Of a DNA stretch of 64,000 nucleotides, positions 1 through 8,700 are shown one piece after another. The notes beneath the pieces are model-generated. The model was not told the DNA's origin. It ran no database searches and saw only the letters and a list, made by a program, of their open reading frames with translations. The position numbers and the translations under genes are program-made. The stretch's first letter is position 1, and every line of letters starts with the position of its first letter. Source of the DNA: Burkholderia contaminans (GTDB taxonomy: Bacteria; Pseudomonadota; Gammaproteobacteria; Burkholderiales; Burkholderiaceae); the NCBI RefSeq assembly GCF_029633825.1, contig NZ_CP090640.1:2914001-2978000 (forward strand). The letters are read 5' to 3'.

Positions 1-479
1 ACTTCAGCATCCCGTATTTCTCGTCGGGCCAGCAGTTTCTCACGAAGAAGGGCGTACTGAAATCGGCCGACCAGCTGAACGCGCTGCGCGTCGGCGCCGA
101 CAAGGGCACGACCAACGAGATCACGCTGCGCGAGAAATTCCCGAAGGCGACGATCGTGGCGTACGACGACACGCCGTTCGCGTTCGCCGCGCTGCGCGCG
201 GGCAACGTGCAGGCGATCACGCAGGACGGCCCGAAGCTGATCGGCCTGCTCGCGAACGTGCCGGACAAGCAGAACTACGAGATCCCGGCGTTCACGATCT
301 CGAACGACTACATGGGCGTCGGCGTGCCGAAGGGCGAGACGCGCCTGCTCGGCTTCGTCAACGACACGCTGAAGGGGCTCGAGGCAAGCGGCCGCGCCAC
401 GCAGATCTACGACGCATGGTTCGGGCCGACGACGAAGACACCGCTCACGCGTATCTTCCGCATCGGCGACAAGACCTGA
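1..479 (+). CDS. Amino acid ABC transporter substrate-binding protein, 3' part
   Basis: The 5' end lies outside the window; the frame is open from base 3 to a TGA at 477-479, giving 158 visible residues. The protein is the C-terminal half of a periplasmic solute-binding protein of the bacterial type 3 family (SBP_bac_3). Visible family features are the block GADKGTTNE, the segment TPFAFAALRAGNVQAITQD that forms the second lobe, and the ending IYDAWFG typical of polar amino acid binders. Two permease genes of the His/Glu/Gln class follow, so it should deliver an amino acid to them. The exact ligand cannot be read from the sequence. A strong terminator directly downstream suggests that the binding protein is made in excess over the permeases. 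Confidence 0.9.
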   Translation, partial: FSIPYFSSGQQFLTKKGVLKSADQLNALRVGADKGTTNEITLREKFPKATIVAYDDTPFAFAALRAGNVQAITQDGPKLIGLLANVPDKQNYEIPAFTISNDYMGVGVPKGETRLLGFVNDTLKGLEASGRATQIYDAWFGPTTKTPLTRIFRIGDKT

Positions 480-493
480 CAGGTCCCGCACGC

Positions 494-539
494 GCGCCGC
501 GATCGGCCGGTACACCGGCCGCGCGGCGCTTTTTGTTTT
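494..539 (+). terminator. Intra-operon terminator after the binding-protein gene
   Basis: A long GC hairpin: outer arms GCGCCGCG (494-501) and CGCGGCGC (522-529), a 2-nt bulge, inner arms CGGCCGGT (504-511) and ACCGGCCG (514-521), loop AC, then a T-rich tail at 530-539. This is a classic Rho-independent structure. Its place between a binding-protein gene and its permeases suggests partial termination that sets subunit ratios. Confidence 0.85.
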
Positions 540-573
540 CATCCGACCGCGCGCGTCGTGCGCGCTCTACAGC

Positions 574-1296
574 ATGTTCGGGTTGGCTCCCAAATATTTG
601 TCCTGGCTCTGGCAGGGCTTCCTGCTGACGCTCGGCCTCGCGGCTGCGTCGGCCGTCGCAGCGACCGCCGGCGGGCTGCTGCTCGCGGTCATGCGGCATG
701 CGCGCGGCATGGCGCCGCGCACGGTGGCGGCCGCGTACGTCGTCACGTTCCGCAACACGCCGCTGCTCGTGCAGTTGCTGTTCTGGTATTTCGGCGTCGC
801 GTCGTTGCTGCCCGATACGTGGATCGCGTGGCTGAACGCGCGCCATGCGTTGAACGTCGGCCCGTTCACGCTTGCGTGGCCGTCGTTCGAATTCGTCGCG
901 GGCTGGGTCGGGTTGAGCGCCTATACGGCCGCGTTCGTCGCCGAGGAGTGCGAAGCCGGCCTGCGCGGCGTGCGCCGCGCGCAACACGACGCGGCGGCCG
1001 CGCTCGGCCTCACGCCGATGCAATCGCTACGTTACGTGGTGCTGCCGCAGGCCGTGCGCATCGCGTTGCCGCCGCTGTTCGGCCAATACATGAATCTCGT
1101 GAAGAACTCGTCGCTCGCGATGGCGATCGGCGTGGCCGAGTTGTCGTATGCGTCGCGGCAGGTCGAGACGGAGACGTTCAAGACGTTCGCCGCATTCGGC
1201 GTGGCGACTGTGCTGTACGTCGCGGCGGTGGCCGCGATCGAAGCCGGCGCGTATGCGGCCACGCAATGGCGCGATCGGCTGGGAGCGGGGCGCTGA
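574..1296 (+). CDS. Polar amino acid ABC transporter permease (first subunit)
   Basis: A 240-residue inner-membrane permease of the HisM/GlnP class (polar amino acid uptake). It has several hydrophobic helices; the first spans about residues 10-38. The EAA loop that contacts the ATPase is visible as AAAALGLTPMQSLRYVVLPQAVR, followed by the segment GQYMNLVKNSSLAMAIGVAELSY that marks this family. The start ATG gives the usual length. Its stop lies 2 nt before the ATG of the next permease, so the two are probably translated together as a heterodimeric channel. No ATPase gene lies in the visible part of the operon; it may lie upstream of the window or elsewhere. Confidence 0.88.
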   Translation: MFGLAPKYLSWLWQGFLLTLGLAAASAVAATAGGLLLAVMRHARGMAPRTVAAAYVVTFRNTPLLVQLLFWYFGVASLLPDTWIAWLNARHALNVGPFTLAWPSFEFVAGWVGLSAYTAAFVAEECEAGLRGVRRAQHDAAAALGLTPMQSLRYVVLPQAVRIALPPLFGQYMNLVKNSSLAMAIGVAELSYASRQVETETFKTFAAFGVATVLYVAAVAAIEAGAYAATQWRDRLGAGR

Positions 1297-1298
1297 CG

Positions 1299-2024
1299 AT
1301 GGATCTTTCGCTGCTGTTCGCCAATCTGCCGTACCTGCTCATCGGCGCGTTCCCGGATGGGCCGCTCGGCGGTGCCGCGCTGTCGCTGCTGCTCGCGATC
1401 GCGTCGGCGGCAGCCTCGGCCGTGCTCGGCATCGTGCTCGGCGTTGCGATGGCGCTCGCACGCGGCCCGGCGCGCGTGCTGCTGCTTGCGTTCATCGGAT
1501 TCTTCCGCGCGATTCCGGTGCTGATGCTGATTTTCTGGACGTATTTCCTGATGCCCGTGCTGCTGCACATGGATGTGCCGGGGCTCGCGACGGTCGTATG
1601 CGCGCTCGCGCTGATCGGCGGCGCGTATCTCGCGCACGCAGTGCATGCGGGTATCGTCGCGGCCGGCGACGGGCAATGGCAGGCCGGCCTGTCGCTCGGG
1701 CTCACGCGCTGGCAGACGGTGCGCTACGTGCTGCTGCCGCAGGCAATCCGGATCATGACGCCGTCGTTCGTCAACCAGTGGGTCGCGCTCGTGAAGGACA
1801 CGTCGCTCGCGTATATCGTCGGTGTGCCGGAGCTGTCGTTCGTCGCGACGCAGGTGAACAACCGGCTGATGGTGTATCCGGCGCCGATCTTCCTGTTCGT
1901 TGCACTGATCTATCTGGTGCTGTGCACGTCGCTCGACGGTGCGGCACGCTGGCTGCTGTCGCGGCGCCCGCGCGCGGAACGCATCGCTCAGGTGGCGGCC
2001 GAGTATACGGAACCCGCGCGATGA
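1299..2024 (+). CDS. Polar amino acid ABC transporter permease (second subunit)
   Basis: A 241-residue permease of the same family as the preceding gene. The EAA loop reads AGLSLGLTRWQTVRYVLLPQ and is followed by NQWVALVKDTSLAYIVGVPELS, the conserved motif of HisQ/HisM-type subunits. I chose the ATG at 1299, 2 nt after the upstream stop, because coding similarity begins there; the frame is open further upstream but those residues do not look like protein. It is the last gene of the operon. The next gene is on the other strand and converges on it. No convincing terminator was seen in the roughly 150-bp gap. Confidence 0.88.
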   Translation: MDLSLLFANLPYLLIGAFPDGPLGGAALSLLLAIASAAASAVLGIVLGVAMALARGPARVLLLAFIGFFRAIPVLMLIFWTYFLMPVLLHMDVPGLATVVCALALIGGAYLAHAVHAGIVAAGDGQWQAGLSLGLTRWQTVRYVLLPQAIRIMTPSFVNQWVALVKDTSLAYIVGVPELSFVATQVNNRLMVYPAPIFLFVALIYLVLCTSLDGAARWLLSRRPRAERIAQVAAEYTEPAR

Positions 2025-2172
2025 CGCTTGCTGCGCCGTTTCGAATGGCCGAAGAGGCCAGCGGACAGCGCGCCAGACAGGTCAGGCCCGGCAGGCAGGG
2101 AGAGGGACAAGGAATGTGGAGAACCTGCCGCGCGCGCCGCTGCTCGTCGAGCGACGGCGGGCAGCAGGTGCA

Positions 2173-3444
2173 TCACGACGCCGAGTAATGCGTATTGAAG
2201 ACGGCGCGCAACGTCGATGAATCGGTCGCGAAATCGCCCCACAGCGGCCCGTCGTTCTGCGCGAACGCAAACGACGTTGTGTTGATCGACGCGAGCCGGA
2301 AGCGCCATTGCGCCGCTTCCTGGCGGAAGGCGGTGAGCTGCATGTCGGACAGCGCCGTCTGCGCGCTCGCGAGCGTGACGAGCGGATCGACCGGATTGTT
2401 TGCCACGCGCACCTCGAAGTGCAGGTGGGGGCCCGTCGCGGCGCCCGTCATCCCGACCGAACCGATGCGCTGTCCCTGCTTCACGGTCTCGCCCGTCTTG
2501 AGGCCGTGCGCGAATGCGGACAGGTGCGCGTAGTAGGTCGAGTACCCATCCGCATGATCGACGATCACGTAGCGGCCGTAGCCGCCCGGATCGGTGCCGA
2601 CGAACGACACGACGCCGTCGGCCGCCGCATCGACCGGCGTGCCGCTCGGCGCGGCGAGATCGACACCCGTATGGAACGCCATCGCCTGAGACAGCGGGTG
2701 AATGCGTTCGCCGAAGAACGAACTGATGCGCGTCCACTTCACCGGCATCGTGAACGCGGCGGCTTCGAGCGGCGAACCGTCGAGCGCGTAGTACGCGCCG
2801 TGTTCGGCGCCCGGCGCGCGGAACCAGATCGCGCCGAACGTGCGGCCGGCGACGCGCAGCTCCAGCGCGGTGAGGTGCGGGGTGCCGTTGTTCGTGTCGT
2901 ACGCGACGCGGTAATAGTCACCACGCTGCGCGCTCGCCCGCATCGCGACCTTGCCGGTGACGAGATCGCCGAGCTGGATGCGCACCTCGGGCGGTACGTC
3001 GAGACGGTTCAGCGTATCGGACAGCGTGAGCTCGATGTTGCCCGCGCGCATCCCTTGCTGGTGTTCGGGCGGGGCAAGCTGGAACAGGCTCGCATAGCCG
3101 AGCATCTCGTTGCGGTGCGCGCTGAGCGGCGCGAACAGGCCCGGCTGCTGGCTGCGGTCGTTGCGTTCGCCGGCATCGTTGCGCTCGCCGATCGTGCGGG
3201 CGAGCTCGCTCGTCACGAAATGCTGCGCGGTGGGGAACGGCGTGTCGGACAGCACGCGCTGCGGCAGCGCGGCCGTGCCCGAATCGACGGCGCCCGGCAG
3301 TTGCGACACGGCCGGCAGCGCGGCGAAGCCGAGTGCGGCAAGGGCGCCGAGCACGGCGGCCGGCACGAGCGCGCGCGCAATGCGCTGCGCGCGGCCGGGC
3401 GCGAAAGCATCAGGGGTAGCGGCAGACTTGACCAAGGTGTCCAC
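2173..3444 (-). CDS. M23 family metallopeptidase (LytM-type murein endopeptidase)
   Basis: A 423-residue protein with one N-terminal membrane anchor (about residues 27-46) after a short Arg-containing segment, so a periplasmic enzyme tethered to the inner membrane is likely. The middle region resembles the OapA/LytM-like domain of MepM/YebA-type proteins. The C-terminal half holds the zinc peptidase domain: FHTGVDLAAPSGTPV supplies the first His and Asp ligands, and GPHLHFEVR supplies the HxH motif. All expected metal ligands are present. This family cuts peptidoglycan cross-links during wall growth or division. It stands alone, convergent with the ABC transporter operon. Confidence 0.88.
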   Translation of the reverse strand: MDTLVKSAATPDAFAPGRAQRIARALVPAAVLGALAALGFAALPAVSQLPGAVDSGTAALPQRVLSDTPFPTAQHFVTSELARTIGERNDAGERNDRSQQPGLFAPLSAHRNEMLGYASLFQLAPPEHQQGMRAGNIELTLSDTLNRLDVPPEVRIQLGDLVTGKVAMRASAQRGDYYRVAYDTNNGTPHLTALELRVAGRTFGAIWFRAPGAEHGAYYALDGSPLEAAAFTMPVKWTRISSFFGERIHPLSQAMAFHTGVDLAAPSGTPVDAAADGVVSFVGTDPGGYGRYVIVDHADGYSTYYAHLSAFAHGLKTGETVKQGQRIGSVGMTGAATGPHLHFEVRVANNPVDPLVTLASAQTALSDMQLTAFRQEAAQWRFRLASINTTSFAFAQNDGPLWGDFATDSSTLRAVFNTHYSAS

Positions 3445-3775
3445 ATCCAGGAAAGCGGTTCAAAGGGGGTGTGGGCGGGGGCCGCCGGCGGCACATCCGT
3501 CGAACGGCGACGGGGCGGGCGGCGGGCGTGCAACAAAACAGGCCCCGCCAGGGGCCTGTGTCGTTTCCGTTCGACCCAACCTGCGGGGCGGTGCCCGCTT
3601 CGAACGGCGGCGTGCATGCCGGGTCGTACCCGGTTATCACGAAGACGCTAAAGAAAGATGACAGCGTCAGTCTACCGATGTTCCGCGAAACGTTAAAAAT
3701 TTTAAAGAGGGTCAGCTCATTCGTTTCGCAGTGCGGTAAATCGGGTTAAATCAGCATTTATTACGACAATTTACG
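3445..3775. other. Intergenic region between the M23 gene and the tetR-type gene
   Basis: About 330 bp without a convincing gene. It holds a terminator-like hairpin (3538-3559), a small hairpin CCGGGT-CGT-ACCCGG (3619-3633), a GACGCT/AGCGTC repeat (3644-3649 and 3663-3668) and an AT-rich palindrome TTAAAA-A-TTTTAA (3693-3705). The AT-rich part probably contains the promoter of the minus-strand peptidase gene or of a short RNA. Confidence 0.5.
3538..3559 (-). terminator. Perfect 9-bp hairpin with T-tract on the minus strand
   Basis: ACAGGCCCC and GGGGCCTGT form a perfect 9-bp stem with a 4-nt loop. Read on the minus strand it is followed by TGTTTTGTTG, as expected of an intrinsic terminator. 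It lies about 95 bp upstream of the M23 start codon, in its leader. It may end the transcript of the tetR-type gene, act as an attenuator for the peptidase gene, or end a short RNA. Confidence 0.6.
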
Positions 3776-4423
3776 TCAGCCCGGCAATTTGTGCGCGCGG
3801 ATTCGCAGCGCGGCGGACGTGCGCACGGTGTCGAAGCCGGCGTCGAGCATGGCCTCGGCGTCGTTCCACAGATTGCCGCGCAGCCGGTTGGTCCAGATCA
3901 TCGACGCGAACACGCCTTCGAGCAGCGACACGAGATAGACGGCGGCCAGGTGCACGTCGAGATCGGCGGCGACTTCGCCGGCCGCGATCGCGCGGCGCAG
4001 CAGCGCCTTCGTGATCCGCAGCATCTGCAATTCCAGCAGCATGCGGCGCCGCTGCAGCGCGCCGTTCTCTTCGCTCTGCTCGCATTTCGTATAGAGGATC
4101 ACGAGCACGCGCTGCATCGGGCCCGGCTCGCCGCATTCCTGCAGATAGTGCGACGCGGCGCGCCGCAGCGTGGCGAGCGGGGGCAGCCCTTCGCCCGCGT
4201 CGAAGCCTTCCGACGTGCGCGCGAACGCGCGGTCGCACATCGCAAGACACACCTCCATCTTGTTGCGGTAATGGCCGTAGACGGCGCCCCGTGACATCCC
4301 GGCGGCCTCGGCGAGGTCCGCCATCGCGGTTTGCGCCACGCCTTTCTCGAGCAGCACGAGCTCGGCGGCGTCGAGGATCCGGTGCTTGATGGCGAGCGAT
4401 TCTTCGCGGGTCTTGCGGGCCAT
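3776..4423 (-). CDS. amrR: TetR-family repressor of the adjacent RND efflux pump
   Basis: A 215-residue TetR/AcrR regulator. Residues about 10-60 form the DNA-binding domain, with the recognition helix in AEAAGMSRGAVYGHY, nearly the AcrR-type signature. The C-terminal part is a helical ligand-binding domain of the TetR_C_2/AcrR type. It is divergent from the pump genes, and a 20-bp palindrome lies in the shared promoter region, so I infer that it represses both itself and the pump until a substrate binds. The name follows AmrR of AmrAB-OprA in Burkholderia; a related local repressor with another name is possible. Confidence 0.8.
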   Translation of the reverse strand: MARKTREESLAIKHRILDAAELVLLEKGVAQTAMADLAEAAGMSRGAVYGHYRNKMEVCLAMCDRAFARTSEGFDAGEGLPPLATLRRAASHYLQECGEPGPMQRVLVILYTKCEQSEENGALQRRRMLLELQMLRITKALLRRAIAAGEVAADLDVHLAAVYLVSLLEGVFASMIWTNRLRGNLWNDAEAMLDAGFDTVRTSAALRIRAHKLPG

Positions 4424-4496
4424 GTCCTGAAATTCCTTACAGTTCGCTGTCGTTTTATTGAGACAGTGTGACGGTCAGATTGAAGCGGCGTGTATT

Positions 4497-4516
4497 TAAT
4501 CAGTCGTGACTGATTA
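4497..4516. promoter_or_regulatory. Palindromic operator in the amrR-amrA divergent promoter
   Basis: TAATCAGTC-GT-GACTGATTA is a 20-bp inverted repeat with perfect 9-bp arms, the size and symmetry of a TetR-family operator. It lies directly upstream of, and overlaps by 2 bp, the TATAAT at 4515-4520. A bound repressor would block RNA polymerase. Confidence 0.75.
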
Positions 4517-4520
4517 TAAT
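4515..4520 (+). promoter_or_regulatory. -10 element of the efflux operon promoter
   Basis: A perfect TATAAT hexamer 53 bp upstream of the amrA start codon. The matching -35 region (around 4492-4498) is poor and lies at the edge of the palindromic operator. Confidence 0.6.
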
Positions 4521-4573
4521 CGGCCACCCTGAGCCGCCGCATTTTATCGGTGGCGAACGATCCGAGGTCACAC

Positions 4574-5773
4574 ATGAACAACAATCGCTCCCTGTTGCGC
4601 CACCGACTGGCGCCGTTCGCGCTGGCGGCCGTGCTGGCCCTGGCCGGATGTGGGAAGGGCGACAAGGACGCCGCGCCGGAGGCCGCGAAACAGGCGACGG
4701 TCGTGACGGTGCGCCCGACGGCCGTGCCGATGACCGTCGAATTGCCGGGCCGGCTCGACGCCTACCGGCAGGCGGAAGTGCGAGCGCGAGTCGCGGGCAT
4801 CGTGACCGCGCGCACCTACGAGGAAGGCCAGGAAGTGAAGCAGGGCGCGGTGCTGTTCCGCATCGATCCCGCACCGCTGAAGGCCGCGCGCGACGCCGCG
4901 CAGGGCGCGCTCGCGAAGGCGCAGGCCGCCGCGCTCGCGGCGACCGACAAGCGCCGCCGTTACGACGATCTCGTGCGCGATCGCGCGGTGAGCGAGCGCG
5001 ACCACACCGAGGCCGTCGCGGCCGACACGCAGGCGAAGGCCGAGGTCGCGTCCGCGAAGGCCGAGCTCGCACGCGCGCAGTTGCAGCTCGACTACGCGAC
5101 CGTCACCGCGCCGATCGCGGGCCGCGCGCGGCGCGCACTCGTGACCGAAGGCGCGCTGGTCGGCCAGAGCGAGGCGACGCCGCTCACGACTGTCGAGCAG
5201 CTCGATCCGATCTACGTGAACTTCTCGCAGCCGGCCGCCGACGTCGACGCACTACGCCGTGCGGTGAAGAGCGGGCGCGCGACGGGCATCGCGCAGCACG
5301 ACATCGCGGTGACGCTGCTGCGCGCCGACGGCACCGCATATCCGCTGAAGGGCAAGCTGCTGTTCAGCGATCTCGCGGTCGATCCGACCACCGACACCGT
5401 CGCGATGCGCGCGCTGTTTCCGAATCCGGAGCGCGAGTTGCTGCCGGGCGCGTATGTGCGGATCGCGCTCGACACGGCGGTCGACCAGCGGGCGATCCTC
5501 GTGCCGCGCGATGCGCTGCTGCGCACGACCGACCGCATGTCGGTGCGGGTCGTCGGCACGAACGGCAAGGTCAAGGACGTCGAGGTCACGGCCGACCAGA
5601 TGAGCGGCCATGACTGGCGCATCACGCGCGGCCTCGCGGGCGGCGAGCGCGTGATCGTCGACAACGCCGCGCAGTTCGCGCCCGACACGGCCGTCAAGCC
5701 CGTCGAAAAGGCGCCGCCGTCGAAGGCTGCGCCGGCAGCGGCCGCTTCGCAGGCGGCCGCCCGTCAAACCTGA
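4574..5773 (+). CDS. amrA: RND efflux periplasmic adaptor (membrane fusion protein)
   Basis: A 399-residue lipoprotein-type adaptor of a tripartite drug pump. The N-terminus MNNNRSLLRHRL followed by a hydrophobic stretch and LALAGC is a lipoprotein signal with the modified Cys at about residue 27. The lipoyl halves flank an alpha-helical hairpin rich in Ala, Lys and Glu (about residues 95-165), and beta-barrel and membrane-proximal domains follow. I chose ATG 4574 over an in-frame ATG 24 bp upstream because it begins a normal signal peptide and has GAGG before it. It is followed 20 bp later by the transporter gene. The closest named set is AmrAB-OprA (aminoglycoside/macrolide efflux), but the substrates are inferred. 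Confidence 0.85.
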   Translation: MNNNRSLLRHRLAPFALAAVLALAGCGKGDKDAAPEAAKQATVVTVRPTAVPMTVELPGRLDAYRQAEVRARVAGIVTARTYEEGQEVKQGAVLFRIDPAPLKAARDAAQGALAKAQAAALAATDKRRRYDDLVRDRAVSERDHTEAVAADTQAKAEVASAKAELARAQLQLDYATVTAPIAGRARRALVTEGALVGQSEATPLTTVEQLDPIYVNFSQPAADVDALRRAVKSGRATGIAQHDIAVTLLRADGTAYPLKGKLLFSDLAVDPTTDTVAMRALFPNPERELLPGAYVRIALDTAVDQRAILVPRDALLRTTDRMSVRVVGTNGKVKDVEVTADQMSGHDWRITRGLAGGERVIVDNAAQFAPDTAVKPVEKAPPSKAAPAAAASQAAARQT

Positions 5774-5793
5774 CTGGTCAACACCACACCACC

Positions 5794-8700
5794 ATGGCAC
5801 GTTTCTTCATCGATCGCCCTGTCTTCGCGTGGGTGATCGCAATTTTCATCATGCTGGGCGGCGCATTCGCGATCCGCGCGCTGCCCGTTGCGCAGTACCC
5901 GGACATCGCGCCGCCCGTCGTCAGCATCTATGCGACGTACCCGGGCGCGTCCGCGCAGGTCGTCGAGGAATCGGTGACCGCGCTGATCGAGCGCGAAATG
6001 AACGGCGCGCCGGGGCTGATGTACACGTCGGCCACCAGCAGCGCCGGGGCGGCGTCGCTGTACCTGACGTTCAAGCAGGGCGTGAATGCCGATCTCGCGG
6101 CCGTCGAAGTGCAGAACCGGCTGAAGACGGTCGAGGCGCGGCTGCCGGAACCCGTGCGGCGCGACGGCATCCAGGTCGAGAAGGCCGCCGACAACATCCA
6201 GCTCGTGGTATCGCTGACGTCCGACGACGGGCGGATGACCGACGTGCAGCTCGGCGAATATGCGTCGGCGAACGTCGTGCAGGCGCTGCGTCGCGTCGAG
6301 GGCGTCGGCAAGGTGCAGTTCTGGGGTGCCGAGTACGCGATGCGGATCTGGCCCGACCCGGTGAAGATGGCCGGGCACGGCCTCACCGCGTCGGATATCG
6401 CGTCGGCCGTGCGTGCGCACAACGCACGCGTGACGATCGGCGACATCGGGCGTAGCGCGGTGCCGGCCAGCGCGCCGATCGCGGCGACCGTGTTCGCCGA
6501 TGCGCCGCTGAAGACGCCCGCCGATTTCGGCGCGATCGCGCTGCGCACGCAGGCCGACGGCTCCGCGCTCTACCTGCGCGACGTCGCACGCATCGAGTTC
6601 GGCGGCAACGACTACAACTATCCGTCATACGTGAACGGCAAGGTCGCGACCGGCATGGGCATCAAGCTCGCGCCGGGCTCGAACGCGGTCTCCACCGAGA
6701 AGCGCGTGCGCGCGACGATGGACGAGCTGTCCGCGTATTTTCCGCCGGGCGTGAAGTACCAGATCCCGTACGAGACGTCGTCGTTCGTGCGCGTATCGAT
6801 GAACAAGGTCGTCACGACGCTGATCGAAGCCGGCGTGCTCGTGTTCCTCGTGATGTTCCTGTTCATGCAGAACCTGCGTGCGACGCTGATCCCGACGCTC
6901 GTCGTGCCGGTCGCGCTCGCGGGCACGTTCGGCGTGATGTATGCCGCCGGTTTCTCGATCAACGTGCTGACGATGTTCGGGATGGTGCTCGCGATCGGCA
7001 TCCTCGTCGACGATGCGATCGTCGTGGTCGAGAACGTCGAGCGGCTGATGGTCGAGGAGGGGCTCGGGCCTTACGACGCGACCGTCAAGGCGATGAAGCA
7101 GATCAGCGGCGCGATCATCGGGATCACCGTGGTGCTGACGTCGGTGTTCCTGCCGATGGCGTTCTTCGGCGGCGCGGTGGGCAACATCTACCGGCAGTTC
7201 GCGCTGTCGCTCGCGGTGTCGATCGGCTTCTCGGCCTTCCTTGCACTGTCGCTGACGCCCGCGCTGTGTGCGACGTTGCTCAAGCCCGTGTCGGGCGACC
7301 ATCACGAGAAGCGCGGCTTCTTCGGCTGGTTCAACCGCCTGGTCGCCCGCTCGACGCAGCGCTACGCGACGCGCGTCGGCACGATGCTGAAGAAGCCGGT
7401 GCGCTGGCTCGTCGTGTACGGCGTGCTGACCGGCGCTGCGGCGCTGATGCTCACGCAGTTGCCGACCGCGTTCCTGCCGGACGAGGACCAGGGCAACTTC
7501 ATGGTGATGGTGATCCGGCCGCAAGGCACGCCGCTCGCGGAAACGATGCAGAGCGTGCGGGAAGTCGAGTCGACCCTCCGCCGCGACGAGCCGACCGCGT
7601 TCACGTATGCGCTTGGCGGCTTCAACCTGTACGGCGAAGGGCCGAACGGCGGGATGATCTTCGTCACGCTGAAGAACTGGAAGGAACGCAAGAGCGAAGA
7701 CGCGCACGTGCAGGCGATCGTCGCGCGCATCAACGAGCGCTTCGCGAGCACGCCGAACACGACGGTGTTCGCGATGAACTCGCCGGCGTTGCCCGATCTC
7801 GGCTCGTCGAGCGGCTTCGACTTCCGGCTGCAGAACCGCGGCGGGCTCGATTATGCGACGTTCAGCGCCGCGCGCGAGCAGTTGCTCGCGACGGGCCGCA
7901 AGGATCCGGCGTTGACCGACCTGATGTTCGCCGGCACGCAGGACGCGCCGCAATTGAAGCTCGACATCGATCGTGCGAAGGCGTCCGCGCTCGGCGTGTC
8001 GATGGACGAGATCAACACGACGCTCGCGGTGATGTTCGGCTCCGACTATATCGGCGACTTCATGCACGGCACGCAGGTGCGGCGCGTGGTCGTGCAGGCC
8101 GACGGGCTGCACCGGCTCGATCCGGACGACGTGAAGAAGCTGCGCGTGCGCAACACGCGCGGCGAGATGGTGCCGCTCGCGGCGTTCACGACGCTGCACT
8201 GGACGCTCGGGCCGCCGCAGCTCACGCGCTACAACGGCTTTCCGTCGTTCACGATCAACGGCTCGGCCGCGGCAGGCCACAGCAGCGGCGAGGCGATGAC
8301 CGCGATCGAGCGGCTCGCCGGGAAGCTGCCGGCCGGCACCGGTTTCTCGTGGTCGGGGCAGTCGTTCGAGGAGCGGCTGTCGGGCGCGCAGGCGCCGATG
8401 CTATTCGCGCTGTCGGTGCTCGTCGTGTTCCTCGCGCTCGCGGCGCTCTACGAGAGCTGGTCGATTCCGTTCGCGGTGATGCTGGTCGTGCCGCTCGGCG
8501 TGATCGGCGCCGTGCTCGGCGTCACGCTGCGGATGATGCCGAACGACATCTACTTCAAGGTGGGGCTGATCGCGACGATCGGGCTGTCCGCGAAGAACGC
8601 CATCCTGATCGTCGAAGTCGCGAAGGACCTGGTCGCGCAGCGCATGTCGCTCGTCGATACGGCGCTCGAAGCCGCGCGCCTGCGGTTGCGGCCGATCGTG

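Noticed and set aside
3410..3640. A 76-codon open frame on the minus strand in the M23 leader
   Set aside because: It spans the terminator hairpin and the start of the peptidase gene, has no ribosome-binding site and is Pro/Arg-rich at the end. Chance coding is more likely.
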